From positions 2,170,001-2,234,000 of the forward strand of contig NZ_CP047176.1 in NCBI RefSeq assembly GCF_009834225.1: DNA of 64,000 bases, read 5' to 3'. The translations under genes were made by a program, and so were the position numbers. The notes beneath the pieces were generated by a model that did no database searches, was not told the origin of the DNA, and saw only the letters and a list, made by a program, of their open reading frames with translations. This document shows, in pieces, positions 1 through 8,849 of this stretch (positions are counted from its first letter, which is position 1; each line of letters begins with the position of its first letter). This stretch comes from Rathayibacter sp. VKM Ac-2759 (GTDB lineage Bacteria; Actinomycetota; Actinomycetes; Actinomycetales; Microbacteriaceae).

Positions 1-152
1 GGCGAGTCGTAGGCGACACCGGTCACCCAGCGGCCGACCAGGTCCTCGGGCGCGGGGGCCGACATGGCGTCGACTCCGGAGCCCTCGGCGCAGCCGGCCA
101 GGCCGAGCGCGAGCGCGAGCACCGCGGACGCACTGAGCGCGCGGCGGATCAT
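1..152 (-). CDS. lipoprotein, N-terminal part only (runs off window)
   Basis: Fifty codons are visible before the window edge. The N-terminus is a typical lipoprotein signal: MIRR, then an Ala/Leu-rich hydrophobic stretch, then the lipobox LAGC with the acceptor Cys at residue 21. A secreted, membrane-anchored protein is therefore expected. The ATG overlaps the ffh stop codon (ATGA at 149-152), so it is probably translated by coupling as the last gene of the ffh transcript. The mature domain begins with a short Ser/Ala/Pro linker followed by LVGRWVTG. Too little is visible to name a family. Confidence 0.75.
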   Translation of the reverse strand, partial: MIRRALSASAVLALALGLAGCAEGSGVDAMSAPAPEDLVGRWVTGVAYDS

Positions 153-1705
153 CGGCCGAGGAGCTTCTGCAGCTGCTCCAGCTCCGCGGGGGTGGGCTGC
201 GCCGCACCCTTGCCACCGCCGAGCCCGAAGCCCGAGCCGCCGGCGTCGGTCGGACGGGGCCCCGCGGCCAGCGCCGCGTTCTCGGCCGCGCGCTTGGCCG
301 GGTTACCCGACTTCGAGCCGGCCTTCTTCTTCTGCGGCTTCGGCTTGCCTCCGTAGCCGGCGCCGGGCACCGGGCCCATGCCGGGGACGTTGGGCACGCC
401 GCCCTTGGCGACGGTCTTCATCATCTTCGCGGCCTGCTCGAAGCGGACCACGAGCTGGTTGACGTCGGTGACGGTCATGCCCGAGCCGCGCGCGATGCGC
501 AGGCGACGGGAGCCGTTGAGCAGCTTGGGATTGACGCGCTCGGCCTTCGTCATCGACTGGATGATCGCCTCGGTGCGCACGATCTCGCGCTCGTCGAACT
601 GGTCGAGCTGCTCGCGCATGCCCTTCGCGCCCGGGAGCATTCCGATCATCTTCTTGATCGAGCCCATGTTGCGCAGCTGCTGCATCTGGCTGAGGAAGTC
701 GTCGAGCGTGAACGAGTCGCTCATGATCTTCTCGGCGACCTTGCGCGCCTCGTCCTCGTCGAACGCGGACTGCGCCTGCTCGATGAGGGTCAGCACGTCG
801 CCGAGGTCGAGGATGCGGCTCGCCATGCGGTCGGGGTGGAACTGCTCGAAGTCGTCGAGCGACTCGCCCGTCGAGGCGAAGAGGATCGGGCGGCCGGTGA
901 GGGAGGCGACCGACAGTGCCGCGCCTCCGCGGGCGTCGCCGTCGAGCTTCGACAGCACGACGCCGGTGAAGTCGACGCCCTCCTGGAACGCCTTCGCGGT
1001 CGCGACGGCGTCCTGGCCGATCATCGCGTCGATGACGAACAGCACCTCGTCGGGGTTCGTGACACGGCGGATGTCGGACGCCTGCTTCATCATGTCGGCG
1101 TCGACGCCGAGACGGCCGGCGGTGTCGATGATGACGGTGTCGTACTGCTTGTCGGTGGCGTAGCGGATCGCCTCCTGGGCGACCTTGACCGGGTTCCCGA
1201 CTCCGTTGCCGGGCTGCGGGGCGAAGACCGCGACTCCGGCCTGCTCGCCGACGACCTGCAGCTGCTGCACCGCGTTGGGGCGCTGGAGGTCGGCCGCGAC
1301 GAGGAGCGGGGTGTGGCCGTCCTTGCCGAGGTACTTGCCGAGCTTGCCCGCGAGGGTCGTCTTTCCCGCGCCCTGGAGGCCGGCGAGCATGATGACGGTC
1401 GGCGGGCGCTTGGCGAACTCGAGGCGGCGCGACCGGCCGCCGAGGATCGCGACGAGCTCCTCGTTGACGATCTGCACGACCTGCTGCGCCGGGTTGAGCG
1501 CCTTGTTGACCTCGTCGCCGAGGGCGCGCTCGCGCACCTTGCCGGTGAACTCCTTGACGACCTCGAGCGCGACGTCGGCGTCGAGCAGGGCGCGCCGGAT
1601 CTCGCGGACAGTGCCGTCGACGTCGGAGGCCGAGAGCTTGCCCTTGGTGCGGAGGTTCTTGAACGTCTCGACGAGTCGATCGGAGAGGGTGCCGAAAGTA
1701 GCCAT
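149..1705 (-). CDS. ffh: signal recognition particle protein Ffh
   Basis: SRP54-type GTPase that binds 4.5S RNA and signal sequences of nascent membrane proteins and docks on FtsY. The 518-residue product has the N-terminal four-helix bundle (about 1-95), then the G domain with GLQGAGKTT at 109-117, DTAGR at 194-198 and SKLDGD at 252-257. The Met-rich M domain follows (about 320-450), then a Gly/Lys/Pro-rich tail. I start at ATG 1705 because the family normally begins just before this N-domain; the open frame continues upstream into non-homologous sequence. A TAGAAT hexamer on the minus strand (1716-1721) lies 10 bp before the ATG, so the leader would be very short. lipB is divergent. Confidence 0.97.
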   Translation of the reverse strand: MATFGTLSDRLVETFKNLRTKGKLSASDVDGTVREIRRALLDADVALEVVKEFTGKVRERALGDEVNKALNPAQQVVQIVNEELVAILGGRSRRLEFAKRPPTVIMLAGLQGAGKTTLAGKLGKYLGKDGHTPLLVAADLQRPNAVQQLQVVGEQAGVAVFAPQPGNGVGNPVKVAQEAIRYATDKQYDTVIIDTAGRLGVDADMMKQASDIRRVTNPDEVLFVIDAMIGQDAVATAKAFQEGVDFTGVVLSKLDGDARGGAALSVASLTGRPILFASTGESLDDFEQFHPDRMASRILDLGDVLTLIEQAQSAFDEDEARKVAEKIMSDSFTLDDFLSQMQQLRNMGSIKKMIGMLPGAKGMREQLDQFDEREIVRTEAIIQSMTKAERVNPKLLNGSRRLRIARGSGMTVTDVNQLVVRFEQAAKMMKTVAKGGVPNVPGMGPVPGAGYGGKPKPQKKKAGSKSGNPAKRAAENAALAAGPRPTDAGGSGFGLGGGKGAAQPTPAELEQLQKLLGR

Positions 1706-1792
1706 GATGCCCGGAATTCTACCGGAGGCCGAGCGGGGGTCGGTCGGCACACCTCGCCTCCCGATTAACTGGACCGAGTGCAAGAACGCGCA

Positions 1793-1798
1793 TAGGGT
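1793..1798 (+). promoter_or_regulatory. leaderless-type -10 element of lipB
   Basis: TAGGGT is followed by exactly six bases and then the GTG start of lipB at 1805. There is no Shine-Dalgarno sequence in the gap. This TANNNT-N6-start arrangement is the known actinobacterial leaderless promoter pattern, and it recurs elsewhere in the window. Transcription would start at the start codon; this is inferred from spacing only. Confidence 0.6.
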
Positions 1799-1804
1799 GG
1801 CGGC

Positions 1805-2473
1805 GTGATCGAGACACTGGTGGCGGGCGACTCCGCCGACCCTCTGGACTACCGCGACGGCTGGGAGCTGCAGCGCCGCCTCCACGCCGAGATCGTCGCC
1901 GGTGCGCGGCCGAGCACCCTGGTGCTGTGCGAGCACGCCTCCGTCTACACGGCGGGCAAGCGCACGGAGGCGCACGAGCTGCCGAGCGACGGCTCCCCGG
2001 TCGTCGACGTCGACCGCGGCGGGCGCATCACCTGGCACGGGCCGGGACAGCTCGTCGGCTACCCGATCGTGCGGCTGCGCGAGCCGGTCGACGTGGTCGC
2101 CTACGTCCGCTCGCTCGAGGGCGTCCTGATCCAGGTGCTCCGCGACCTGGGCGTCGAGGGCGTGCGGGTCGACGGCCGATCGGGGGTCTGGATCCCGCGT
2201 CCGACGGGAGCCGACAAGATCGCGGCCGTCGGGATCCGCGTCGCGAGCGGAGTGACGATGCACGGCTTCGCGCTGAACGTCGCGAACAGCCTCGAGCCCT
2301 ACGCCCGCATCGTCGCGTGCGGCATCGCCGACGCCGGCGTGACGACGATCGAGCGCGAGCTCGGCAGCGCGCCGTCGATGGCCGCGGTGCGCGCGCGCGT
2401 GAGGGCGAGGTTCTCGGAGGCGGCTCCCGCCTTCACTGCGCAGCCCGGCGCCTCCGAGGGGGTCGCCGCGTGA
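1805..2473 (+). CDS. lipB: octanoyl-[ACP]:protein N-octanoyltransferase LipB
   Basis: Transfers octanoate from acyl carrier protein to lipoyl domains of E2 and GcvH proteins, the first step of lipoate synthesis. The 222-residue protein shows the family core [17 protein letters not shown] (71-87, His78). It also has the catalytic Lys in [11 protein letters not shown] (Lys138) and the acyl-accepting Cys172 in ACGI. Start GTG 1805 is set by the TAGGGT-N6 promoter directly before it. The stop overlaps the lipA start (GTGA), so the two are a translationally coupled lipoate operon. Confidence 0.96.
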   Translation: MIETLVAGDSADPLDYRDGWELQRRLHAEIVAGARPSTLVLCEHASVYTAGKRTEAHELPSDGSPVVDVDRGGRITWHGPGQLVGYPIVRLREPVDVVAYVRSLEGVLIQVLRDLGVEGVRVDGRSGVWIPRPTGADKIAAVGIRVASGVTMHGFALNVANSLEPYARIVACGIADAGVTTIERELGSAPSMAAVRARVRARFSEAAPAFTAQPGASEGVAA

Positions 2474-3456
2474 GCGCCGACACCGGGGGCCGCAAGCTGC
2501 TGCGCCTCGAGGTCCGCAACGCCGAGACGCCGATCGAGCGCAAGCCCCCGTGGATCCGCACGAAGGCCACGATGGGGCCGGAGTACCAGCAGCTGCAGTC
2601 GCTCGTGAAGAGCGAGGAGCTGCACACGGTCTGCCAGGAGGCGGGCTGCCCCAACATCTTCGAGTGCTGGGAGGACCGCGAGGCGACGTTCCTCATCGGC
2701 GGCGCGCAGTGCACGCGGCGCTGCGACTTCTGCCAGATCGACACCGGGAAGCCCGCCGACTACGACGCCGACGAGCCGCGGCGGGTCGGCGAGTCGGTGG
2801 CGCGGATGAACCTCCGCTACGCCACCGTCACCGGGGTCGCCCGCGACGACCTGCCGGACGAGGGCTCGTGGCTCTACGCCGAGACGATCCGGCAGATCCA
2901 CGCGCAGTCGCCCGGGACGGGTGTCGAGATCCTGGTGCCGGACTTCACCGGGTGCGCCGAGCACCTGGGCCGGGTGTTCGATGCGGAGCCGGAGGTGTTC
3001 GCCCACAACGTCGAGACGGTTCCGCGGATCTTCAAGCGGATCCGGCCCGCCTTCCGCTACGAGCGCTCGCTCGACGTGCTGACCCAGGGGCGCGAGGCCG
3101 GGCTGATCACGAAGTCGAACCTCATCCTCGGCATGGGCGAGGAGCGCGAGGAGATCTCGCAGGCGCTGCAGGACCTGCACGACGCGGGCACCGACATCGT
3201 CACGATCACCCAGTACCTGCGGCCGACGCCGCGGCACCTGCCGGTGGACCGCTGGGTGCACCCGGAGGAGTTCGTCGCGATCAAGGAGGAGGCGGAGGAC
3301 ATCGGGTTCCTCGGCGTCCTCTCGGGGCCGCTCGTGCGCTCCTCCTACCGCGCGGGCCGGCTCTGGGCCCGCTCGATGGAGTCGAAGGGCCGTCCGGTGC
3401 CGGAGCACCTGCAGCACCTGGCCGACGCGGCGCTCGGCTTCGCGCAGGCGGTCTGA
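2470..3456 (+). CDS. lipA: lipoyl synthase LipA (radical SAM)
   Basis: Inserts two sulfurs into protein-bound octanoyl groups, completing the lipoyl cofactor made by the upstream LipB. In the 328-residue product the auxiliary [4Fe-4S] ligands are Cys55, Cys60 and Cys66 ([12 protein letters not shown]). The radical-SAM ligands are Cys81, Cys85 and Cys88 (CTRRCDFC). The closing RSSYRAG motif of lipoyl synthases is also present near the C-terminus. GTG 2470 overlaps the lipB stop; the longer upstream open frame is just lipB read in another frame. Length is normal for the family. Confidence 0.97.
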   Translation: MSADTGGRKLLRLEVRNAETPIERKPPWIRTKATMGPEYQQLQSLVKSEELHTVCQEAGCPNIFECWEDREATFLIGGAQCTRRCDFCQIDTGKPADYDADEPRRVGESVARMNLRYATVTGVARDDLPDEGSWLYAETIRQIHAQSPGTGVEILVPDFTGCAEHLGRVFDAEPEVFAHNVETVPRIFKRIRPAFRYERSLDVLTQGREAGLITKSNLILGMGEEREEISQALQDLHDAGTDIVTITQYLRPTPRHLPVDRWVHPEEFVAIKEEAEDIGFLGVLSGPLVRSSYRAGRLWARSMESKGRPVPEHLQHLADAALGFAQAV

Positions 3457-3463
3457 CGCGCTC

Positions 3464-3524
3464 CGCGAGATGCCGCTCCGGTACGCCTGCTGCGGCGTGT
3501 CGCGTACTCACGTGGCATCTCGCG
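3464..3524. repeat. 11-bp perfect inverted repeat downstream of lipA
   Basis: Arms CGCGAGATGCC (3464-3474) and GGCATCTCGCG (3514-3524) are perfectly complementary around 39 bases, and a smaller GTACGC/GCGTAC pair sits inside. There is no T-run, so it is not a classical intrinsic terminator. The segment GAGATGCCGCTCCGGTACGC resembles GAGAGGCCGCTCCGGCACGC at about 33967, which suggests a dispersed palindromic repeat. Confidence 0.6.
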
Positions 3525-3566
3525 GGACGACCGGCAGAACGAGGTTCTCGCGCGAATCCTGACCCC

Positions 3567-3719
3567 GTGTCCACGGTCACGGAGCGAGCGCGCGTGCTGC
3601 GCGCAGCAGTGGACGCCCGCCGTGATGTGGTGACGGCCGTCCTCACTCGCTACGGCGCGAGCAATCCGAGACGCGAGCCGGTGTCCATCACCGCCCACCG
3701 CGACATGGTCGCCCTGTGA
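3567..3719 (+). pseudogene. remnant of MNT-type nucleotidyltransferase (antitoxin side of MNT/HepT pair)
   Basis: A 50-residue frame from GTG 3567. Its middle, LTRYGASNPR, looks like the region just before the GS-x10-DxD core of minimal nucleotidyltransferases. Instead of that core the frame jumps to a short tail (VSITAHRDMVAL) resembling the family C-terminus. The catalytic segment is therefore missing, consistent with an internal deletion. Its stop overlaps the start of a HepT-like frame (GTGA 3716-3719), the usual order of the pair. The relationship is judged by eye on a short sequence, so certainty is moderate. Confidence 0.5.
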
Positions 3720-4047
3720 GCAGGTCGCCGGACGAGCGCTTCTCCGACATCCTCGCGGCGATCGAGCGCTGCCTCGAGTGCCGGGCGCATCTCGACGCCG
3801 AGGACGTCCCTCTCGCGGCATGGCACTCGATGCCGTACTCCGCGATCCGGCGGTGATCGGAGAGGCGGTACGCATGCTCCCCGACGCAGAGCTCACGTCC
3901 TTCGCCGACGTTCCCTGGGCGTCGATCGCCGGGCTCCGGAACGTCATCGTGCACGAGTACTTCCGGATCCAGCCCGCACTGATCGTCGAGATCCTCGACG
4001 ACGAGCTCGCTCCCCTGGCCGGCGCCCTGCGCGACCGCCTCTCCTGA
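3716..4047 (+). pseudogene. frameshifted HepT-like (DUF86) toxin remnant
   Basis: Frame one starts at GTG 3716 with a HepT-like helix (ERFSDILAAIERCLE). The homology then continues in another frame from about 3820 with ALDAVLRDPAVIGEAVRML and the hallmark RNVIVHEYF. This corresponds to the Rx4-6HxY motif of HepT/DUF86 HEPN ribonucleases. The switch near 3815-3822 needs a one- or two-base indel, so no intact protein can be made as sequenced. It directly follows the broken nucleotidyltransferase remnant. A sequencing error could explain this frameshift but not the deletion in the partner gene. Confidence 0.6.
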
Positions 4048-4096
4048 CCGGAGCCGGCAGCTCCGGCGGCGAGCCGGCCGCTCCGAGCGACCTGCG

Positions 4097-4972
4097 TCAG
4101 CCGACGAGCTGCTGCGCGAAGACGTGGGGGGTGAAGCCGGTGAGGTCGCCGATCTTCTCGCCCTGGCCGACGAGCTTGATCGGGATGCCGGTCCGCTCCT
4201 GCACGGCGAGGACGAAGCCGCCCTTGGCCGAGCCGTCGAGCTTGGTGATGACGAGACCGGTGACGCCCGCGTGCTCGATGAACGCCTCGGCCTGGCTCAG
4301 GCCGTTCTGACCGGTGGTCGCGTCGAGCACGAGCAGGATCTCGGAGATGGGCGCCTGCTTCTCGATGACGCGCTTGATCTTGGTCAGCTCGTCCATCAGG
4401 CCGCCCTTGGTGTGCAGGCGGCCGGCGGTGTCGATGATGACCATCTCGATGCCGTTGTCCTTCGCGAACTGCACGGTCTGGAACGCGACGGACGCCGGGT
4501 CCTGCCGCTCCTGCTGCGGGCGCACGATCTGCGCGTCGGCGCGCTGCGCCCAGGTGGCCAACTGGTCGACGGCGGCGGCGCGGAACGTGTCGGCGGCACC
4601 GACGACGACGCTGCGGTCGAAGTTGCGGAGGAACTTGGCGAACTTGCCGATGGTCGTGGTCTTGCCGACTCCGTTGACCCCGACGACGAGGATCACGGCG
4701 GGGCGCTCGCTGAGCTTGAGGGTCGTGTCGTACTTCGACAGCCGCTCCTCGAGCGACTCGCGGAGCATGCGCTGCAGATCGCGCGGGTCGGTCGTGCTGT
4801 AGCGCTCGACCTTGGCGCGGAGGTCGGCGACCATCTCCTCGGTGATGTCCGGACCGAAGTCGGCGGTGATCAGAGCGGTCTCGAGGTCGTCCCACGTCTG
4901 GTCGTCGATCGTGCGCTTCTCGAACAGGCCGCGCAGTGCGCGACCGAGCGACCAGGAGGTGCGTTCAGCCAT
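4097..4972 (-). CDS. ftsY: SRP receptor GTPase FtsY
   Basis: Membrane-associated partner of Ffh in co-translational targeting. The 291-residue product has a compact N domain (about 1-90). The G domain shows GVNGVGKTTT at 98-107, DTFRAAA, DTAGR and TKLDGSAKGG. It is near the minimal NG length, lacking the long acidic A domain of enterobacterial FtsY, as in some actinobacteria. Upstream lies TAGCCT-N6-ATG, a leaderless-type promoter. In many actinobacteria ftsY lies directly downstream of smc; here an arabinoside cassette and a fragment of smc lie between them. Confidence 0.96.
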   Translation of the reverse strand: MAERTSWSLGRALRGLFEKRTIDDQTWDDLETALITADFGPDITEEMVADLRAKVERYSTTDPRDLQRMLRESLEERLSKYDTTLKLSERPAVILVVGVNGVGKTTTIGKFAKFLRNFDRSVVVGAADTFRAAAVDQLATWAQRADAQIVRPQQERQDPASVAFQTVQFAKDNGIEMVIIDTAGRLHTKGGLMDELTKIKRVIEKQAPISEILLVLDATTGQNGLSQAEAFIEHAGVTGLVITKLDGSAKGGFVLAVQERTGIPIKLVGQGEKIGDLTGFTPHVFAQQLVG

Positions 4973-4978
4973 GGGTCC

Positions 4979-4984
4979 AGGCTA
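4979..4984 (-). promoter_or_regulatory. leaderless-type -10 element of ftsY
   Basis: On the minus strand TAGCCT is separated from the ftsY ATG (4972) by exactly six bases, the same geometry as at lipB, moaA, allB, the lipoprotein gene at 36608 and cofD. Confidence 0.55.
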
Positions 4985-5130
4985 CCGGGGCGCGCGGGCG
5001 AGGCGGTCTGGGGCGGGACGGTGCGATCGGCAGGTGGTGGCGGCGCTGTCGCGGGATCCGCGCGGATGATCGCGCTCTCCCGCTTCGATCTCCTGCACAT
5101 CGCACGAACGCCTGCGCACGGCACCTGCGC

Positions 5131-5238
5131 CGTCAGACCGCCGGTGCCTCCACGCGCTGACCCACCACGGCCGACACTCCGTTCTGCCGCATCGACACGC
5201 CGTGGAGGGCGTCCGCGATCTCCATCGTGCGCTTCTGG
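5131..5238 (-). pseudogene. duplicated 3' end of smc (about 36 codons)
   Basis: These 108 bp align without gaps to the true smc end at 11627-11734 with 7 mismatches by my count (about 94% identity). Read on the minus strand they encode the last 36 or so residues of SMC (QKRTMEIADAL...GQRVEAPAV, stop at 5133-5135) with Tyr to His and Asp to Asn changes. Similarity stops abruptly at 5239. The rest of the gene-free stretch 4985-5347 holds degenerate copies of a CCTGCAGACCGCAC-type repeat (5092-5143) and otherwise nothing I recognise. The fragment sits where a complete smc would be expected, next to ftsY. Confidence 0.85.
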
Positions 5239-5347
5239 CGGTGCGGTCGATGGTCCCCCGGATCTGCACGCGATCGCGGGCATCTGCGATGAGCCGAGCG
5301 AGCGACGACGAGCCGGAGGGTGTCCGAGGCGGGCACCCGCCCCTCCC

Positions 5348-6883
5348 CTACGCCGCGCTCACTGACACTTCCACGACCGCCCACGACAGCGCGGGCAGCG
5401 CCAGTGTCACGACCGAACCGTCGACCGCCACTCCCGCGAGCGGCACGAGCCCGACGGCGTCCTGCGCATCGAGCGTGTTCGCCGTGTGGCGCGTGCCGCC
5501 CGACGGCACCTCCAGCACTTCGGCGCGCAGCACCCGGCCGCCCGTGAAGCCGCGCAGCGAGATCGAGACGGCCGATGCGTCGTCGAGTCCGCGGTTGGCG
5601 AGGAAGAACGCCACGACGCCACGGTCGGCGTCGTAGGTCGCGGAAACGTCGACCTGGTCGGCGTCGCCGAACGTTCCCGCGTCGACCTTGTCGGAGGTCA
5701 CCGCCGTGCGCAGGATCTGCCCCTGCGCGAGCGCCGCCATACGGGCGAACGGCCAGAAGATCGTCTGCTTCCACGCCGGCCCGTTCTCCTCCGAGCGGAT
5801 CGGCGCGATGACGTTGACGAGCTGCGCCTGGTTGGCGATCGAGACACGATCGCCGTGACGCAGCAGCGAATTGAGCAGGGTGCCGACGACGACGGCGTCG
5901 GTCACGCTGTACGTGTCCTCGATGAGGCGGGGATGCTCGCGCCACGACTGCGAGACAGCGCTCGGCTGGTCGTCGGTGTCGAGCCCCGACTGGTACCAGA
6001 CGTTCCACTCATCGAACGAGAGGTTGATGTACTTCTTCGCCTTGCGCTTGGCCCGCACGGCATCGCAGGTCGCGACGACCGACTCGATGAAGTAGTCCAT
6101 GTCGACGGAGGAGGCGAGGAACGACGCCGCATCACCGTCGTGCTCCTGGTAGTAGGCGTGCATCGACATGTAGTCGACCTCGTCATAGGCGTGCGAGAGG
6201 ACGGTGTGCTCCCACGAGCCGAAGGTCTCCATCCCCGAGTTGGACGATCCGACGGCCACGAGCTCGATGGACGGATCGACGAAACGCATGGCCTTGCCGG
6301 CCTCCTGAGCGAGCCGACCGTACTCGTCGGCTGTCTTGTGGCCGATCTGCCACGGGCCGTCGAGCTCGTTGCCGAGGCACCAGAGCTTGATGTCGAACGG
6401 ATCCGCGGCGCCGTTGGCGATGCGGCGATCCGACAGGGCGGTGCCGCCGGGGTGGTTGGCGTACTCGACGAGCTCGCGTGCGGCGTCGACGCCGCGGGTA
6501 CCGAGGTTGATGGCCTCCATGATCTCGACGCCGGCCTCTCTCGACCAGTCGACGAACTCGTGGAGACCGAAGGCGTTGCTCTCCACCGTGTGCCAGGCGC
6601 CGTCGAGGCGGCGGGGGCGCTCGGATGCGGGGCCGACCCCGTCCTCCCAGTTGTACCCGGAGACGAAGTTGCCACCCGGGTAGCGGACGACGGTGGCGCC
6701 GAGCTCCTTGACGAGGGCGAGGACGTCACGGCGGAAGCCGCGCTCGTCGGCCTGCTCGTGGCCGGGCTCGTAGATGCCGGTGTAGACGCAGCGTCCCATG
6801 TGCTCGACGAACGAGCCGAACAGGCGACGCGGCACCGGCCCGATCGTGAAGTCGCGGTCGATGACGATGTGTGCCGTGGGCAT
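5348..6883 (-). CDS. abfA: GH51 alpha-L-arabinofuranosidase
   Basis: Releases arabinofuranose from arabino-oligosaccharides. It has no signal peptide, so it acts inside the cell on imported oligomers. The 511-residue protein has the GH51 TIM barrel with general acid/base Glu173 in CLGNELDGPWQ and nucleophile Glu292 in SFDEWNVWY. RYPGGNFVSGYNWEDG lies near residues 67-82, and a beta-sandwich domain forms the C-terminus. It is the last gene of the ABC operon (SBP, two permeases, enzyme), about 60 bp after the second permease gene. Substrate specificity within arabinosides is inferred from the family. Confidence 0.94.
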   Translation of the reverse strand: MPTAHIVIDRDFTIGPVPRRLFGSFVEHMGRCVYTGIYEPGHEQADERGFRRDVLALVKELGATVVRYPGGNFVSGYNWEDGVGPASERPRRLDGAWHTVESNAFGLHEFVDWSREAGVEIMEAINLGTRGVDAARELVEYANHPGGTALSDRRIANGAADPFDIKLWCLGNELDGPWQIGHKTADEYGRLAQEAGKAMRFVDPSIELVAVGSSNSGMETFGSWEHTVLSHAYDEVDYMSMHAYYQEHDGDAASFLASSVDMDYFIESVVATCDAVRAKRKAKKYINLSFDEWNVWYQSGLDTDDQPSAVSQSWREHPRLIEDTYSVTDAVVVGTLLNSLLRHGDRVSIANQAQLVNVIAPIRSEENGPAWKQTIFWPFARMAALAQGQILRTAVTSDKVDAGTFGDADQVDVSATYDADRGVVAFFLANRGLDDASAVSISLRGFTGGRVLRAEVLEVPSGGTRHTANTLDAQDAVGLVPLAGVAVDGSVVTLALPALSWAVVEVSVSAA

Positions 6884-6944
6884 GGAGTTCCTAACGTAGG
6901 TGTGACAGAAGGGTGCGCACCCGCCTGGAGGCGAGGCGAGGAGG

Positions 6945-7856
6945 TCAGCCCTTGAGGCCCGAACCGGTGACGCCTTCGACGATCTGACGCTGGAACGCCA
7001 GGTACATGATGATCAGCGGGAGTGCCGCCAGCAGGGCGCCGGCCTGGATGTCGGCGAAGCGCTGGCCGAACGAACCCTGCACGGTGGCGAGGCCGACCGG
7101 GATGGTCATCAGGTTCGGGTTCGAGAGCACGAACAGCGGCAGCAGAAGGTTGTTCCACACCCCGACGAACGTGAGGATCACGACGGCCGCGATCACGGGG
7201 CGCGAGAGCGGCATGATGACCGACCAGTAGATCTTCCACAGGCCGGCGCCGTCGATGCGGGCGGCCTCCTCGAGTTCCTTCGGGATCCCGTCGAAGAACT
7301 GCTTGAAGATGAACACCGCGATCGCCGCGGGAACCTGCGGGAAGATCACCGACCAGTAGGTGTTGAGCAGGTTGAGGGCGCCGAGCTCCTGGAAGATCGG
7401 GATGATCAGCACCTGGCCGGGGATCATGATCCCGAACAGGATGAGCAGCAGCACGACGTTCGAGCCGCGGAACGTCAATCGCGACAGCGCGAAGGCGGCC
7501 ATCGAGGCGAAGAGGACGGTCAGCACGGCCGTGACGACCGAGGTGATGCCCGAGGCGAGGTACCAGTTCCAGATGTCGCCGGCTCGGAAGAGCGTGGCGT
7601 ACGAGTAGAGGGTGGGGTTGAGGTCCTTCATGATCTCCGGGGCACCGAGCGCAGCCACCCCGTTCGCGGTCAGCGACGTCTTGAGCGCGAACAGGCTGGG
7701 GATGAGCCAGATGATCGCGAAGACGATGAGCACGGTGGCCGAGACGATGCTGAAGGTCCGGTTGCCCGCGCCCACGCGGGCTGCGGTCGGCCTGGCCATG
7801 GGAGCGGCACCGGAGATCGGCGACTTCGTGGCGCGAGGAGCGTCGGTGATGGCCAT
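6945..7856 (-). CDS. sugar ABC transporter permease (MalG type)
   Basis: Inner-membrane permease of a carbohydrate-uptake (CUT1) ABC importer. The 303 residues contain about six membrane helices. The cytoplasmic loop has the EAA motif EEAARIDGAGLWKIYW that docks on the ATPase. It is two bases downstream of the MalF-type gene, so the permease pair is one translational unit. No ATPase is encoded in the cassette; CUT1 systems commonly borrow a shared MsiK-type ATPase from elsewhere. The substrate is predicted to be an arabino-oligosaccharide from the downstream arabinofuranosidase. Confidence 0.92.
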   Translation of the reverse strand: MAITDAPRATKSPISGAAPMARPTAARVGAGNRTFSIVSATVLIVFAIIWLIPSLFALKTSLTANGVAALGAPEIMKDLNPTLYSYATLFRAGDIWNWYLASGITSVVTAVLTVLFASMAAFALSRLTFRGSNVVLLLILFGIMIPGQVLIIPIFQELGALNLLNTYWSVIFPQVPAAIAVFIFKQFFDGIPKELEEAARIDGAGLWKIYWSVIMPLSRPVIAAVVILTFVGVWNNLLLPLFVLSNPNLMTIPVGLATVQGSFGQRFADIQAGALLAALPLIIMYLAFQRQIVEGVTGSGLKG

Positions 7857-7858
7857 GA

Positions 7859-8812
7859 TCAGGCCGCCTTTCGGGTGGCAGCGCGGTCGATGTACTGACG
7901 GATCAGCGCGATGGCGACGATGACGATGAGGAGGAGGACCGATGCGGCGGAGGCCGCGCCCAAGCGGTTGTCGGTGAAGCCGACGTTCGTGACGAGTCCG
8001 AGTGCGACCTGGGTCGAGATGCCGGGGCCGCCGGACGTCATCAGGTAGACCTGGTCGAAGATCTTCAGGGACGCGATGATCTGCAGCAGGATCACGAGCG
8101 TCGTGGTGCGGTTCAGCAGCGGCAGCGTGATGAAGCGGATCTGCTGCCAGGGCGTCGCCCCGTCGATGGCCGCGGCTTCGTACAACTCACGCGGGATCTC
8201 CTGGAGTCCGGCGAGGTAGAGCACGAAGTTGAAGCCGAGAGTCCACCAGACGGTGGCGATCGCGATGCCGATCATCGCGGTGTTGGGGTCCGCCAGCACG
8301 CCGGTCGCGCCGGTGATACCGAACCAGCCCTGCGCGGTCGCCCACAGGCCCGTGCCCGGCGTGAAGATGAACAGCCAGATCAGCGAGATGGTCGCCGACG
8401 GGAGGATGTACGGCAGGAAGAACGCGAGGCGGAAGAACCACTGCCCGTGCCGAACCCGGTTGGTGAGGATCGCGAAGACGAAGGCGATGATCACGAGCGG
8501 GGGCACCGTGTACAGCGTGAACTGGAGCGTGTGCCACATCGCGCTCCAGAAGTCGGCGCGCGAGAGCATCTCGGCGTAGTTCGCGAAGCCGGCGAACGAG
8601 CCCAGGCCCGTCCGCACTGTCGAGGTGTTGAAGAAGCTGGAGATGACCATCCAGACGGCCGGTCCGAGGAGGAAGGCCAGATAGAAGAGTCCGAAGGGAG
8701 CGATGAAGAGCCAGGCTCCCCGGCTCTCGCCGCGGGTGCGGCGGGATCCCGTGGTGCCGCGACTCGATGGCGATGTCGGGGCGGGGCGGATGAGGGCAGG
8801 TGCGGCGGTCAC
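7859..8812 (-). CDS. sugar ABC transporter permease (MalF type)
   Basis: First permease of the CUT1 pair, 317 residues with about six membrane helices and the EAA loop YEAAAIDGATPWQQIRF. A short cytoplasmic N-terminus rich in Ser/Arg precedes the first helix. It starts at GTG 8812 with an AGG-containing leader. The sequence overlapping the start (8808-8823) resembles the operator-like palindrome found upstream of the binding-protein gene. It lies 37 bp after the binding-protein gene, in the same operon. Confidence 0.92.
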   Translation of the reverse strand: MTAAPALIRPAPTSPSSRGTTGSRRTRGESRGAWLFIAPFGLFYLAFLLGPAVWMVISSFFNTSTVRTGLGSFAGFANYAEMLSRADFWSAMWHTLQFTLYTVPPLVIIAFVFAILTNRVRHGQWFFRLAFFLPYILPSATISLIWLFIFTPGTGLWATAQGWFGITGATGVLADPNTAMIGIAIATVWWTLGFNFVLYLAGLQEIPRELYEAAAIDGATPWQQIRFITLPLLNRTTTLVILLQIIASLKIFDQVYLMTSGGPGISTQVALGLVTNVGFTDNRLGAASAASVLLLIVIVAIALIRQYIDRAATRKAA

Positions 8813-8849
8813 GTCGTTGTACCTCCAGGGGTCAGCGGTCGAGAGCAGG

